From Mucilaginibacter celer (GTDB taxonomy: Bacteria; Bacteroidota; Bacteroidia; Sphingobacteriales; Sphingobacteriaceae): a DNA stretch of 64,000 nucleotides. The stretch covers positions 2,728,001-2,792,000 of the forward strand of contig NZ_CP032869.1 in the NCBI RefSeq assembly GCF_003576455.2. The letters run 5' to 3'. Under the pieces are notes generated by a model, which searched no databases, had not been told where the DNA came from, and was given only the letters and a program-made list of their open reading frames with translations. Positions 1 through 7,917 of the stretch are shown one piece after another; within the stretch, counting starts at the first letter, position 1, and each line of letters starts with the position of its first letter. The position numbers and the translations under genes are program-made.

Positions 1-330
1 ACCAAGGATGATATCCGCCGTTCGGCCGGCATCCTGATGGATATAGCCAAAACAGACGATGCTATTTTTAAAGAATTAAAAATTTTACTGGAATACCGCG
101 ATTTTCAGCAAAAGCAGATCCAGAGCCATAGCCGCGAAGCTGAAAGTGCAGGTGATGCTTACCTAAAGGTGATCAGCCATTTACAACAGCAAAATGCCAA
201 ACTAAAGCAACAGGCTAAAGAAGCCGACGGGCATTTTGGCATGCGTCAAAATATTTACCTGGTGGTAATTGTTTTCATGGGTGCGTCAATTTTGTTCATG
301 TTGCTTAAAAAAAACCGGGTTAAAGCGTAA
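1..330 (+). CDS. C-terminal part of a membrane-anchored coiled-coil protein (5' end outside window)
   Basis: The frame is open from base 1, so the ATG at 37 is probably internal and the gene starts upstream of the window. The visible 109 residues are mostly charged and helical with many Gln, Glu and Lys, consistent with a coiled coil. They are followed by one hydrophobic segment (IYLVVIVFMGASILFMLL) and a basic KKNRVKA tail, the pattern of a C-terminal membrane anchor facing the cytoplasm. No family is recognised. It ends 27 nt before the ABC exporter gene and probably shares its transcript. Confidence 0.6.
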   Translation, partial: TKDDIRRSAGILMDIAKTDDAIFKELKILLEYRDFQQKQIQSHSREAESAGDAYLKVISHLQQQNAKLKQQAKEADGHFGMRQNIYLVVIVFMGASILFMLLKKNRVKA

Positions 331-357
331 ATTCGCGGCTTTAACTAAAACGCATAC

Positions 358-2190
358 ATGGCAAGAGGACGACTGAACAGTGGCGCAAAAACCGAAGCAG
401 AACTACCCAAAGCAAAAATAAACCGCAGCAGCTTACGCAATGTGGGCAAACTGCTCACCTACCTGAAACCCTACCGCTGGAAATTTATTGCAGGCTTGGT
501 ATTTCTCTTCCTCTCAAGTTTGGTTGGCTTAGCATTCCCCGCTATTTTAGGGGCATTGATTGATGCTGCACAGGGGTTTTACAAATACAAGTATCTGCCG
601 CATGGTTTAAATGCCATAGCCATAATGGGTTTCAGCATACTATTTGCACAGGCATTTATTTCGTTTTTCAGGGTTGTTTGGTTTGTACAGGTGGCCGAGC
701 GATCGCTGGCCGATATCAGGCGCGACACTTATTTTAAACTCATTACCCTGCCCATGAACTTTTTTGCCAACCGCAGAGTTGGTGAACTGAACAGCCGCAT
801 TTCTGCCGATCTTTCGCAGATCCAGGATACATTAACTACCACCTTTGCCGAAATTATCCGCCAGTTGGTAATGATGGTGGGTAGTACTACTTTATTGGCA
901 ATTGTATCTTCCAAACTTACGCTGGCGCTGTTGGCCATTTTGCCGTTTTTAGTTGCTTTCGCTGTGTTTTTTGGGCGATACATCCGCAAACTATCACGCG
1001 ATGCGCAGGATAAACTGGCCGAATCAAACACCATAGTTGAAGAAACATTGCAGGGCATAGCTAATGTAAAAGCATTTGTTAACGAAGCTTATGAAGCCAA
1101 TCGTTATGATAAAATTTTACGCAAGGTGGTAAACATAGCTGTAAGAGGCGCAAAATTCAGGGGCATCTTTGCTTCATTCATCGTGTTTTGCCTGTTTGGC
1201 ACTTTTGTAGGTGTAATCTGGTACGGATCGGTATTAGTAGCTAATCATGAAATATATGTAGGCGATCTTACTACGTTTATCATGTATTCGATATTTGTTG
1301 GCGCGGCAATGGGCAGCTTCCCTGATTTATATGCCAACCTGCAAAAAGCAGTAGGTGCCAGTGAACGCGTATTGGAAATATTAGCCGAACAGGGTGAAGC
1401 CATTTCGATGGTTGAGAACGATAATGATATCAAACAAACCATTAAGGGCGACGTTGCATTTGATGATGTAGTTTTTGCCTACCCTTCCCGCCCGGAGATT
1501 ACCGTGTTAAAAGGTATTTCATTCCATGCCGATGCAGGGCAACGTGTGGCCATAGTGGGGCCAAGCGGTTCGGGTAAATCAACCATGGCTTCGCTCATCC
1601 TTCAATTCTATCACCCACAAAACGGCAATATTTTGTTTGATGGTAAACCGGCTGATAATTATTCGTTAACCGATATCCGTAACCAGGTAGCCATCGTTCC
1701 GCAGGATGTGTTGCTGTTTGGCGGCACCATCCTTGAAAATATTGCCTACGGGCGCTTAAATGCCTCGAAAGAAGATATCATCAAAGCCGCGCAGCGGGCT
1801 AACGCGCACCAGTTCATCTCCTCCTTTCCAGAGGGTTATGAGACCATTGTAGGCGAGCGTGGTGTTAAATTATCAGGTGGCCAGCGCCAGCGAATTGCCA
1901 TAGCAAGGGCGTTGCTTAAAAATCCATCCATACTGATACTTGACGAGGCCACTTCATCGTTAGATTCTGAATCGGAACGCCTTGTTCAGGAAGCTTTGGA
2001 AGAGCTGATGAAAGACCGCACATCCATCATCATAGCCCATCGCCTCTCAACCATCCGCGAAGCTGATAAAATTGTAGTGCTTGAAAAAGGCAACATTGTT
2101 GAAAGCGGCAGCCACGCCGAACTTATCAATAACGAGCAGGGTTTATACCGCTATTTAAGCCAGCTGCAGTTTGAGACCAGCCAGGCTTAG
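358..2190 (+). CDS. ABC transporter, fused permease and ATPase (MsbA-like exporter half)
   Basis: Predicted inner-membrane exporter of 610 residues that would work as a homodimer. The N-terminal half has six hydrophobic segments (about residues 40-330) of the type I exporter fold. The ATPase half carries Walker A GPSGSGKST (about 401-409), signature LSGGQRQRIAIARAL (about 504), Walker B LILDEATSSLD (about 527) and the switch His in IIAHRLST. All catalytic motifs are canonical, unlike the degenerate pair at 48254-51810. The length is normal for the family. The substrate cannot be read from sequence; lipids or drugs are usual. A long hydrophilic N-terminus precedes the first membrane segment. 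Confidence 0.93.
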   Translation: MARGRLNSGAKTEAELPKAKINRSSLRNVGKLLTYLKPYRWKFIAGLVFLFLSSLVGLAFPAILGALIDAAQGFYKYKYLPHGLNAIAIMGFSILFAQAFISFFRVVWFVQVAERSLADIRRDTYFKLITLPMNFFANRRVGELNSRISADLSQIQDTLTTTFAEIIRQLVMMVGSTTLLAIVSSKLTLALLAILPFLVAFAVFFGRYIRKLSRDAQDKLAESNTIVEETLQGIANVKAFVNEAYEANRYDKILRKVVNIAVRGAKFRGIFASFIVFCLFGTFVGVIWYGSVLVANHEIYVGDLTTFIMYSIFVGAAMGSFPDLYANLQKAVGASERVLEILAEQGEAISMVENDNDIKQTIKGDVAFDDVVFAYPSRPEITVLKGISFHADAGQRVAIVGPSGSGKSTMASLILQFYHPQNGNILFDGKPADNYSLTDIRNQVAIVPQDVLLFGGTILENIAYGRLNASKEDIIKAAQRANAHQFISSFPEGYETIVGERGVKLSGGQRQRIAIARALLKNPSILILDEATSSLDSESERLVQEALEELMKDRTSIIIAHRLSTIREADKIVVLEKGNIVESGSHAELINNEQGLYRYLSQLQFETSQA

Positions 2191-2352
2191 CTGCCTGTTA
2201 AAATTTATTGATCTGTAAGCCAACTTATAGCCGGCTAATCCGTTTACAGACCGATAAAATTAGATTAAACTATTATATTCACAGTTTAAATATTACAGGT
2301 AAACGTAATACAATATGAGTGTGCGGAAAGATAGCGCATACAGTACATCAAA

Positions 2353-3759
2353 ATGAAATTAACCATACACGGGGCGGCCCGGCAGGTAACCGGCAGCATG
2401 CATTTGCTTGAGGTTGGCCAATATAAAATTTTAGTGGATTGCGGACTGGACTACGAAAAAGACCGCAGCATACTATCCAACGAAAACTTTCCCTTTAATC
2501 CCGAAGATATCGACGTGGTGGTACTTACCCATGCCCATATCGATCACTCGGGTAACCTCCCTACCCTCATCCGTTTAGGTTTTGAGGGACAGATCCTTTG
2601 TACTCCCCCCACCGCCGATTTGACTGAATTACTATTGCTCGATTCGGTAAACATATTTATGAAGAAAGCTGCGGGGAACAACGGCGGCGGCCGTCACAGG
2701 CGGGGCAAAGGGCGCTTTAACAGCCATGCCCAACCTTTATACATGCAAAAACATGTAATGGATACTGTTGAGCGCTTTGTTACTATTGGTTTTAACAAAC
2801 CGTTCCGCATTACCGGCGATATCGAGCTTACTTTTGTGCCTGTTGGCCACTTGTTGGGCGCAGCAGCAGCCGTATTTAACGTGACTGATAAAGGCGAAGA
2901 AAAATCAATTGCCTTTACCGGCGATATCGGCAGGAAAAATTATCCGGTGCTGAATGATCCGCAATTTCTCCCACCGGTGGATTACCTCGTTTCAGAATCT
3001 ACCTATGGTGGCCGTTATCACTCGAAAGATAAAACAGTTGAGCAAACGCTTATTGATATAATAGATAAGGCTTGTATTAAAGAACAGGGTCGTTTAATTA
3101 TCCCGGCTTTTAGTATCGGGCGTACACAATCGCTGGTTTACAGTTTAAACAAAATTTTCAGTACAGGTTTGTTACCACCGGTTAAAGTTTTTGTGGATAG
3201 CCCGATGGCTACGCAGGCTACCGAGGTATTTCGTAAATTCCACAATCATGTAAACAAGGAAGCGCAGGATTTTTACCAGAAACGGGGTGATGAGTTTGAG
3301 TTTGATAACCTCACTTACGTGGAAACCCTTAAAGATAGCCGCCAGATCTCCAATTACTGGGAACCCTGCATCATCATATCTTCGGCAGGTATGCTGGAGG
3401 GCGGGCGCATTCAGGATCACCTGTTTTACAATATCCAAAATTATTATGCCACCATCCTGTTTATAGGCTATTGCGCCAAAGGAACTTTAGGGCACCGGTT
3501 ATTAAGAGGCGATTCCATAGTGCACATTAAAGACCGCGAACTGGCGGTTTATGCCACCATTAAACAAACTGATGTTTTGAGCGCCCATGGCGATCACAAT
3601 GATCTGATGGATAATGTTAAAGCTATCGGCCCTGATAAGTTAAAACATGTATTCCTGGTGCATGGCGAAAGTGAAAGTATGCAGCTGTTAGCTAATGATC
3701 TGGAGAAGGAAGGCTATGGGGTTACAATGCCTGAAAAAGGTGTAAGTTATATCATTTAA
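2353..3759 (+). CDS. MBL-fold/beta-CASP nuclease (RNA-specificity domain protein)
   Basis: Cytoplasmic metallo-beta-lactamase-fold protein of 468 residues, of the CPSF/beta-CASP group that cleaves RNA with two zinc ions. The signature HAHIDH is at residues 60-65, followed by the metal ligands in VGHLLGAAA and AFTGDIG. The beta-CASP insertion covers about residues 240-380 (IPAFSIGRTQSLVYSL, SSAGMLEGGR), and the C-terminal RNA-specificity part holds SAHGDHNDL and LVHGE. An insert around residues 105-125 is rich in Gly, His, Arg and Lys. Family membership is clear; the biological substrate is unknown. The gene stands alone, 162 nt after the ABC exporter. Confidence 0.92.
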   Translation: MKLTIHGAARQVTGSMHLLEVGQYKILVDCGLDYEKDRSILSNENFPFNPEDIDVVVLTHAHIDHSGNLPTLIRLGFEGQILCTPPTADLTELLLLDSVNIFMKKAAGNNGGGRHRRGKGRFNSHAQPLYMQKHVMDTVERFVTIGFNKPFRITGDIELTFVPVGHLLGAAAAVFNVTDKGEEKSIAFTGDIGRKNYPVLNDPQFLPPVDYLVSESTYGGRYHSKDKTVEQTLIDIIDKACIKEQGRLIIPAFSIGRTQSLVYSLNKIFSTGLLPPVKVFVDSPMATQATEVFRKFHNHVNKEAQDFYQKRGDEFEFDNLTYVETLKDSRQISNYWEPCIIISSAGMLEGGRIQDHLFYNIQNYYATILFIGYCAKGTLGHRLLRGDSIVHIKDRELAVYATIKQTDVLSAHGDHNDLMDNVKAIGPDKLKHVFLVHGESESMQLLANDLEKEGYGVTMPEKGVSYII

Positions 3760-3778
3760 AAAATTATTAAAAAGATAT

Positions 3779-3840
3779 CTGCCGCAGGTTCAGCGCAGCA
3801 TAACCTGTGGTGTACAAAGCTTAAGTTTTCAACTTAAGTT
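3779..3840. repeat. REP-like palindromic element, single-arm copy
   Basis: A GC-rich hairpin (CTGCCGCAGGTT ... AACCTGTGG around an AGCGCAGC loop) is followed by a second AT-rich hairpin, CTTAAGTT-TTC-AACTTAAG. The same two-part design occurs as an inverted pair at 4653-4784, so this is a dispersed repeat rather than a one-off terminator. It lies between the nuclease gene and the secreted protein gene. Confidence 0.7.
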
Positions 3841-3898
3841 CCTGTTTTTATTTTTTATGGAAAACAGCCGGTAAATGCATCATGATATAAAAACCATT

Positions 3899-4645
3899 AT
3901 GAAAAAATTATATCTATTAGCATTACTAACCCTTTTCACATCCCTGGCGTCGGCGCAAAATTACAAGCCGGAATACGGTAAACCGTTAATTGAATTAACC
4001 GAAATTAATCCATGGCAAATGGTCATCGGTTCGGATGTTCCTACGTTTGTTTTATATCAAAACGGGCAAATTATATATAAAAAGCAGGTTAAAAATAAAG
4101 TAAAGTATTATAAAACCTCTATCCCCAAAAATGAAATACAGGCAGCGTTCAGGAAATTGGGTGTAACTGATAGCCTCAAAGCACTGCCTTCATATATATC
4201 CGCAACCTACGCAACTGATCAGCCTACGAGCGAATTAATAATAAATTCTGATTTTCACGCGCAAACACTTGTATATGGCAGCCTGCGGTACGAGAAAAGC
4301 CCGGCAAGAGAGAAAACGCCAAAAGCCTTTTTGAATGTATTTGATAAGCTTATCAATTTTAAAGACAACAAAGCAAAAGAATGGTTGCCTGATAGCGTTG
4401 AGGTAATGTTAACCAGCTATAGCTACTCTCCCGAAACACCAATGAACTGGCCGGCCGGTTGGCCCGATTTGAAAGACAAACACACCGTACAAAGAAGCGT
4501 TGATCTGTACAGCGTTTATATTGATAGAAAAGACCTTGATAAACTGAAAAAACTTATTAATTCGATGGGTGAAAAACAGGCTGTAAAAGTAAGCGGAAGG
4601 TTATTTTCGATTGCCTATCGCTTTCCTTTCCCTAACATTAAATAA
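3899..4645 (+). CDS. Secreted protein of unknown function
   Basis: 248 residues from the ATG at 3899, chosen because it begins a clean signal peptide (MKKLYLLALLTLFTSLASAQ) with a cleavage site before NYKPEYG; the ATG at 3875 would add a charged stretch ahead of it. The mature part is soluble, rich in Lys and Tyr, with no Cys and no motif I recognise. A stretch near the C-terminus (VYIDRKDLDKLKKLINSMG) looks helical. It is expected in the periplasm. REP-like palindromes lie on both sides. Confidence 0.75.
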   Translation: MKKLYLLALLTLFTSLASAQNYKPEYGKPLIELTEINPWQMVIGSDVPTFVLYQNGQIIYKKQVKNKVKYYKTSIPKNEIQAAFRKLGVTDSLKALPSYISATYATDQPTSELIINSDFHAQTLVYGSLRYEKSPAREKTPKAFLNVFDKLINFKDNKAKEWLPDSVEVMLTSYSYSPETPMNWPAGWPDLKDKHTVQRSVDLYSVYIDRKDLDKLKKLINSMGEKQAVKVSGRLFSIAYRFPFPNIK

Positions 4646-4652
4646 CATCAAT

Positions 4653-4784
4653 CTGCCGCGGGTTTAGCGCAGCGTAACCCTTGGTAAACTACAACTAAAG
4701 TTTTCAAATTTAGTCCCCTTCCACTTGAGTTGAAAACTCAAATAATTTTACACCACGGGTTACGCTACGCTAAACCCGCGGCAG
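4653..4784. repeat. REP-like inverted pair (BIME-like)
   Basis: Two 28-base arms, 4653-4680 and 4757-4784, are reverse complements with one mismatch. Each arm is itself a hairpin (GGGTT/AACCC around an 11-base loop such as TAGCGCAGCGT). Between the arms lie two smaller palindromes built on TTTTCAA, the right one being TTGAGTT-GAA-AACTCAA. The arrangement resembles paired REP elements. A related single arm is at 3779-3840. Confidence 0.8.
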
Positions 4785-4798
4785 TGTTGTGCTGTTTA

Positions 4799-4842
4799 AA
4801 TAACAAATGGGATGAATCATACGATCCATCCCATTTGTTATT
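4799..4842. terminator. Hairpin between convergent genes, likely terminator of serA
   Basis: Perfect 16-bp stem (AATAACAAATGGGATG, 4799-4814, with its complement at 4827-4842) and a 12-nt loop, placed 28 nt past the serA stop codon. T-runs are weak, so it may be bidirectional. Confidence 0.65.
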
Positions 4843-4870
4843 TATTATCTGCTTTGCTTAAGCAATCAAA

Positions 4871-5824
4871 TTAAGCGTTTTTAAAATGCTCAATGATCAA
4901 ACTTGCAAGTTCAACACCAATACGTTCCTGTGCTTCGTTGGTAGCAGCACCAATATGCGGGGTTAAGGAAATTTTAGGGTGAGACAGGATCTCGGGACGA
5001 GGGGTTGGCTCATTATCAAACACATCAAGCGCTGCAAACGAAACCTGGCCGCTGTTTAAAGCATCAACCAAAGCAAGCTCGTCAATAAGGCCGCCGCGTG
5101 AAATATTTACCAGGCCAACACCTTTTTTAGTTTTAGCCAGTTCTTCGGCACCTAAAAGGGCTTTATCAATGAATGGCGTATGCAGGGTGATGAAATCGGC
5201 AGAGGTGATAATCTCGTCAAGTGTAGCTTTTTTAACAGCCACTTTAACGGCAGTGCCGCCACCTAAAACAAGATCAAGCTCGGGGTTAAAATCAAAAAGA
5301 TCATAAGCCAAAACATCCATACCAACACCGACAGCTATTTTAGCTACCTCCCTGCCGATACGGCCAAAACCTACGATACCCAAGGTTTTACCACGAAGCT
5401 CTACGCCCTTGGCATAAGCTTTCTTTAAACCGTTAAAGTTGGTAGCGCCTTCAACCGGCATTTTGCGGTTGCTATCCGGTAAAAAGCGTACAGCCCCAAA
5501 CAAACTGGCAAATACCAATTCGGCTACTGATAATGAAGAAGATGCAGGAGTATTATAAACACCGATGCCTTTTTCTTTGGCATAATCAACATCAATATTA
5601 TCAACACCAACACCACCACGACCAATCAGTTTAAGGTTGGGTGTAGCGTCGATCAATGCTTTACGTACTTTAGTTGCACTACGTACAGTAATAGCATCAT
5701 AATTTTTTAATTTTTCAGGAAGCTCTTCCTGTGGGATATTGTTGGTATCAACAAAAAAACCGGCATCTTCCAGCATTTTTTTGCCTATCGGATCGATACC
5801 ATCGTTAGCTAATATTTTGATCAT
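4871..5824 (-). CDS. serA: D-3-phosphoglycerate dehydrogenase, short form without ACT domain
   Basis: Catalyses NAD-dependent oxidation of 3-phosphoglycerate to 3-phosphohydroxypyruvate, the first step of serine synthesis, in the cytoplasm. 317 residues with the D-isomer 2-hydroxyacid dehydrogenase fold: nucleotide loop GFGRIG (152-157), catalytic R243 (ISRGG), E272 (DNEP) and H290 (LTPHIGAAT). It ends right after the catalytic core, so the C-terminal ACT domain that gives serine feedback inhibition in longer SerA proteins is absent. It follows serC on the same strand, supporting the assignment over a general hydroxyacid dehydrogenase. Confidence 0.9.
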   Translation of the reverse strand: MIKILANDGIDPIGKKMLEDAGFFVDTNNIPQEELPEKLKNYDAITVRSATKVRKALIDATPNLKLIGRGGVGVDNIDVDYAKEKGIGVYNTPASSSLSVAELVFASLFGAVRFLPDSNRKMPVEGATNFNGLKKAYAKGVELRGKTLGIVGFGRIGREVAKIAVGVGMDVLAYDLFDFNPELDLVLGGGTAVKVAVKKATLDEIITSADFITLHTPFIDKALLGAEELAKTKKGVGLVNISRGGLIDELALVDALNSGQVSFAALDVFDNEPTPRPEILSHPKISLTPHIGAATNEAQERIGVELASLIIEHFKNA

Positions 5825-5835
5825 CTCTTTATATA

Positions 5836-5903
5836 GTCATTGAGTCATTAGGTCATTGAGTCATTGCCATACTAAAATGACTTAATGACCCAATGACTTA
5901 ATG
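5836..5903. repeat. Palindrome built of tandem GTCATTGA/GTCATTA units
   Basis: The left arm (5838-5865) repeats CATTGAGTCATTAGGTCATT-type units and the right arm (5876-5903) is its reverse complement with three differences, two of them compatible with G-U pairing. It fills most of the 86-nt gap between serC and serA and would form a strong hairpin in their shared transcript. Confidence 0.7.
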
Positions 5904-5910
5904 AAATAAA

Positions 5911-6978
5911 TTATTTATTCTTTTCGGCAAATTCCTGCATTACGTCAATCAGGGCGTATACGCTGCTTATTGGTAACGCGTTGTAAATTGAAGCGCGGAA
6001 ACCGCCTACGCTTCTGTGGCCTTTTATGCCAACAATACCGCGTTCTTCGGCAAGTTTCAGGAATGGTTTTTCCAGCTCGGGATGTTCCATTACAAAGCAT
6101 ACGTTCATTTTCGAGCGGTCTTCAACGGCAGCTACGGCTTTAAATAGCGGGTTGCGGTCAATCTCGTCATACAATACACGGGCTTTGGTAATGTTTTCCT
6201 GCTCAATAGCTGGTACGCCGCCTTTTGCTTTTAACCATTTAAGGGTAAGCATCGATACGTAGATGGCAAATACCGGTGGGGTATTGTACATTGAACCACC
6301 TTCAATTTGGGTTTGGTAATTGAACATGGCAGGGATGCTTCTGCCGGTTTTGCCCAGCAGTTCATCCTTAACAATAACCAGGGTAACACCTGCAGGACCC
6401 ATATTTTTCTGAGCACCGGCATAAATCAAACCAAAATCAGCTACGTTAACTACGCGGCTGAAAATATCTGATGACATATCGCAAACCACCGGGATGGGCG
6501 ATTTGAAAAACTCCTGCAACTGTGTACCGTAAATGGTATTGTTTGAGGTGATATGGATGTAAGCAGCATCGGCCGGAATTTCAAAATCCTTAGGGATGTA
6601 GGTAAAATTAGCTTCTTTTGATGAAGCTACCACCTGCACCTGGCCAAAATATTTAGCCTCTTTCAAAGCTTTATTGGCCCAAACGCCGGTTTCAACATAG
6701 GCAGCTTTGCCACCCTCGGGCAACAGGTTGTACGGTGCCAAAGCAAACTGGGTGCTTGCACCGCCTTGCAAAAACAATACCGAATAACCTTCAGGAACAC
6801 TGAATAATTCTTTTACCAGGGCAACAGCTTCGTCTAAAACGGCTTCAAACTCCTTCGATCGGTGTGAAATTTCGAGCAAAGAGAGTCCTGTACCATTAAA
6901 ATCGATAACTGCTTCTGAAGCTTGCTTCAAAACTTCGTGTGGTAGAATGCCGGGTCCGGCACCAAAATTATGTTTCAT
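5911..6978 (-). CDS. serC: Phosphoserine aminotransferase
   Basis: PLP-dependent class V aminotransferase of 355 residues converting 3-phosphohydroxypyruvate and glutamate to phosphoserine; it may also serve pyridoxine synthesis. It begins with the family signature [10 protein letters not shown]. The PLP-binding lysine is K191 in AGAQKN, and QGGASTQFA (71-79) forms the phosphate-binding loop. The C-terminal [15 protein letters not shown] is typical of SerC. Its length is normal. It lies directly upstream of serA in the same direction, forming a two-gene serine operon. Confidence 0.95.
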   Translation of the reverse strand: MKHNFGAGPGILPHEVLKQASEAVIDFNGTGLSLLEISHRSKEFEAVLDEAVALVKELFSVPEGYSVLFLQGGASTQFALAPYNLLPEGGKAAYVETGVWANKALKEAKYFGQVQVVASSKEANFTYIPKDFEIPADAAYIHITSNNTIYGTQLQEFFKSPIPVVCDMSSDIFSRVVNVADFGLIYAGAQKNMGPAGVTLVIVKDELLGKTGRSIPAMFNYQTQIEGGSMYNTPPVFAIYVSMLTLKWLKAKGGVPAIEQENITKARVLYDEIDRNPLFKAVAAVEDRSKMNVCFVMEHPELEKPFLKLAEERGIVGIKGHRSVGGFRASIYNALPISSVYALIDVMQEFAEKNK

Positions 6979-7181
6979 ATAATTAAAGAATTGTAGGTTC
7001 TAAATACACTATTAGGAAGTTTGTATTTTGTTGGGCCGAAGTTAATTAATTTGACAAAATATATAGACATTATTTACATTTTTTGAAAAAATATACAATT
7101 AATCAACAAATGCCCGTTTGATTGCAAATAATTAAATTAACCCTACAGAGTTGGTAGTAATTATTACAATTGTAATAACTT

Positions 7182-7832
7182 TTACGCGTGTTTGAGTTGT
7201 GATATAGCGGCCGGCTGGCTCGCCGACGAGAATACCGAAGTGCCCGCAACCAGTACATTGGCGCCGGCTTCTATCAGTTTCGTTACATTGGTAGCATCCA
7301 CCCCACCGTCAATCTCAATCAGCAAATCCGGATTTTTATCGGCACTTAGTGTTCTCAGTTCTTTGATCTTTTTATAAGTGTTTTCGATAAAATGCTGCCC
7401 GCCAAAGCCCGGATTAACAGACATAATCAGCACCATATCCAGCTCGCCTAAAATATCTTCCAATAAAAAAACCGGCGTTGCCGGGTTGATGGCTACAGCA
7501 GCTTTACAGCCTAACTGTTTAATTACCTGTATGGTGCGGTGCAAATGCGGGCAAGCTTCGTAGTGCACGGTAATGCTATCGGCACCGGCATCTTTAAAAG
7601 CTTTCAGGTACCTGTCGGGTTCCACAATCATCAGGTGAACATCCAGCGGTTTGGTGGCATGTTTTTTCACAGCGCTTACTACCGGGAAACCAAATGAAAT
7701 ATTGGGAACAAACATACCGTCCATAATATCAACGTGAATCCAATCGGCTTCGCTGTTATTGATCATTTCGATATCGCGTTGCAGGTTGGCAAAATCGGCC
7801 GCTAAAATGGATGGTGCTATGAGGTGATTCAT
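7182..7832 (-). CDS. rpe: Ribulose-phosphate 3-epimerase
   Basis: TIM-barrel enzyme of the pentose phosphate pathway interconverting ribulose 5-phosphate and xylulose 5-phosphate. 216 residues from the ATG at 7832; a TTG six bases upstream is in frame but less likely. Family motifs: APSILAADFANL, HVDIMDGMFVPN (metal His and catalytic Asp), DVHLMIVEP, SVNPGFGGQ (phosphate loop and second catalytic Asp region) and EIDGGV. It is separated from serC by about 200 bases and is probably transcribed on its own. Confidence 0.95.
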   Translation of the reverse strand: MNHLIAPSILAADFANLQRDIEMINNSEADWIHVDIMDGMFVPNISFGFPVVSAVKKHATKPLDVHLMIVEPDRYLKAFKDAGADSITVHYEACPHLHRTIQVIKQLGCKAAVAINPATPVFLLEDILGELDMVLIMSVNPGFGGQHFIENTYKKIKELRTLSADKNPDLLIEIDGGVDATNVTKLIEAGANVLVAGTSVFSSASQPAAISQLKHA

Positions 7833-7917
7833 ATGCAAATATATAAAAGCAGGTAATCTACAGAACTGATGGGGTAATTATTTTTATAGCAGGAGTGTAA
7901 AAAAGACACAATAACTA

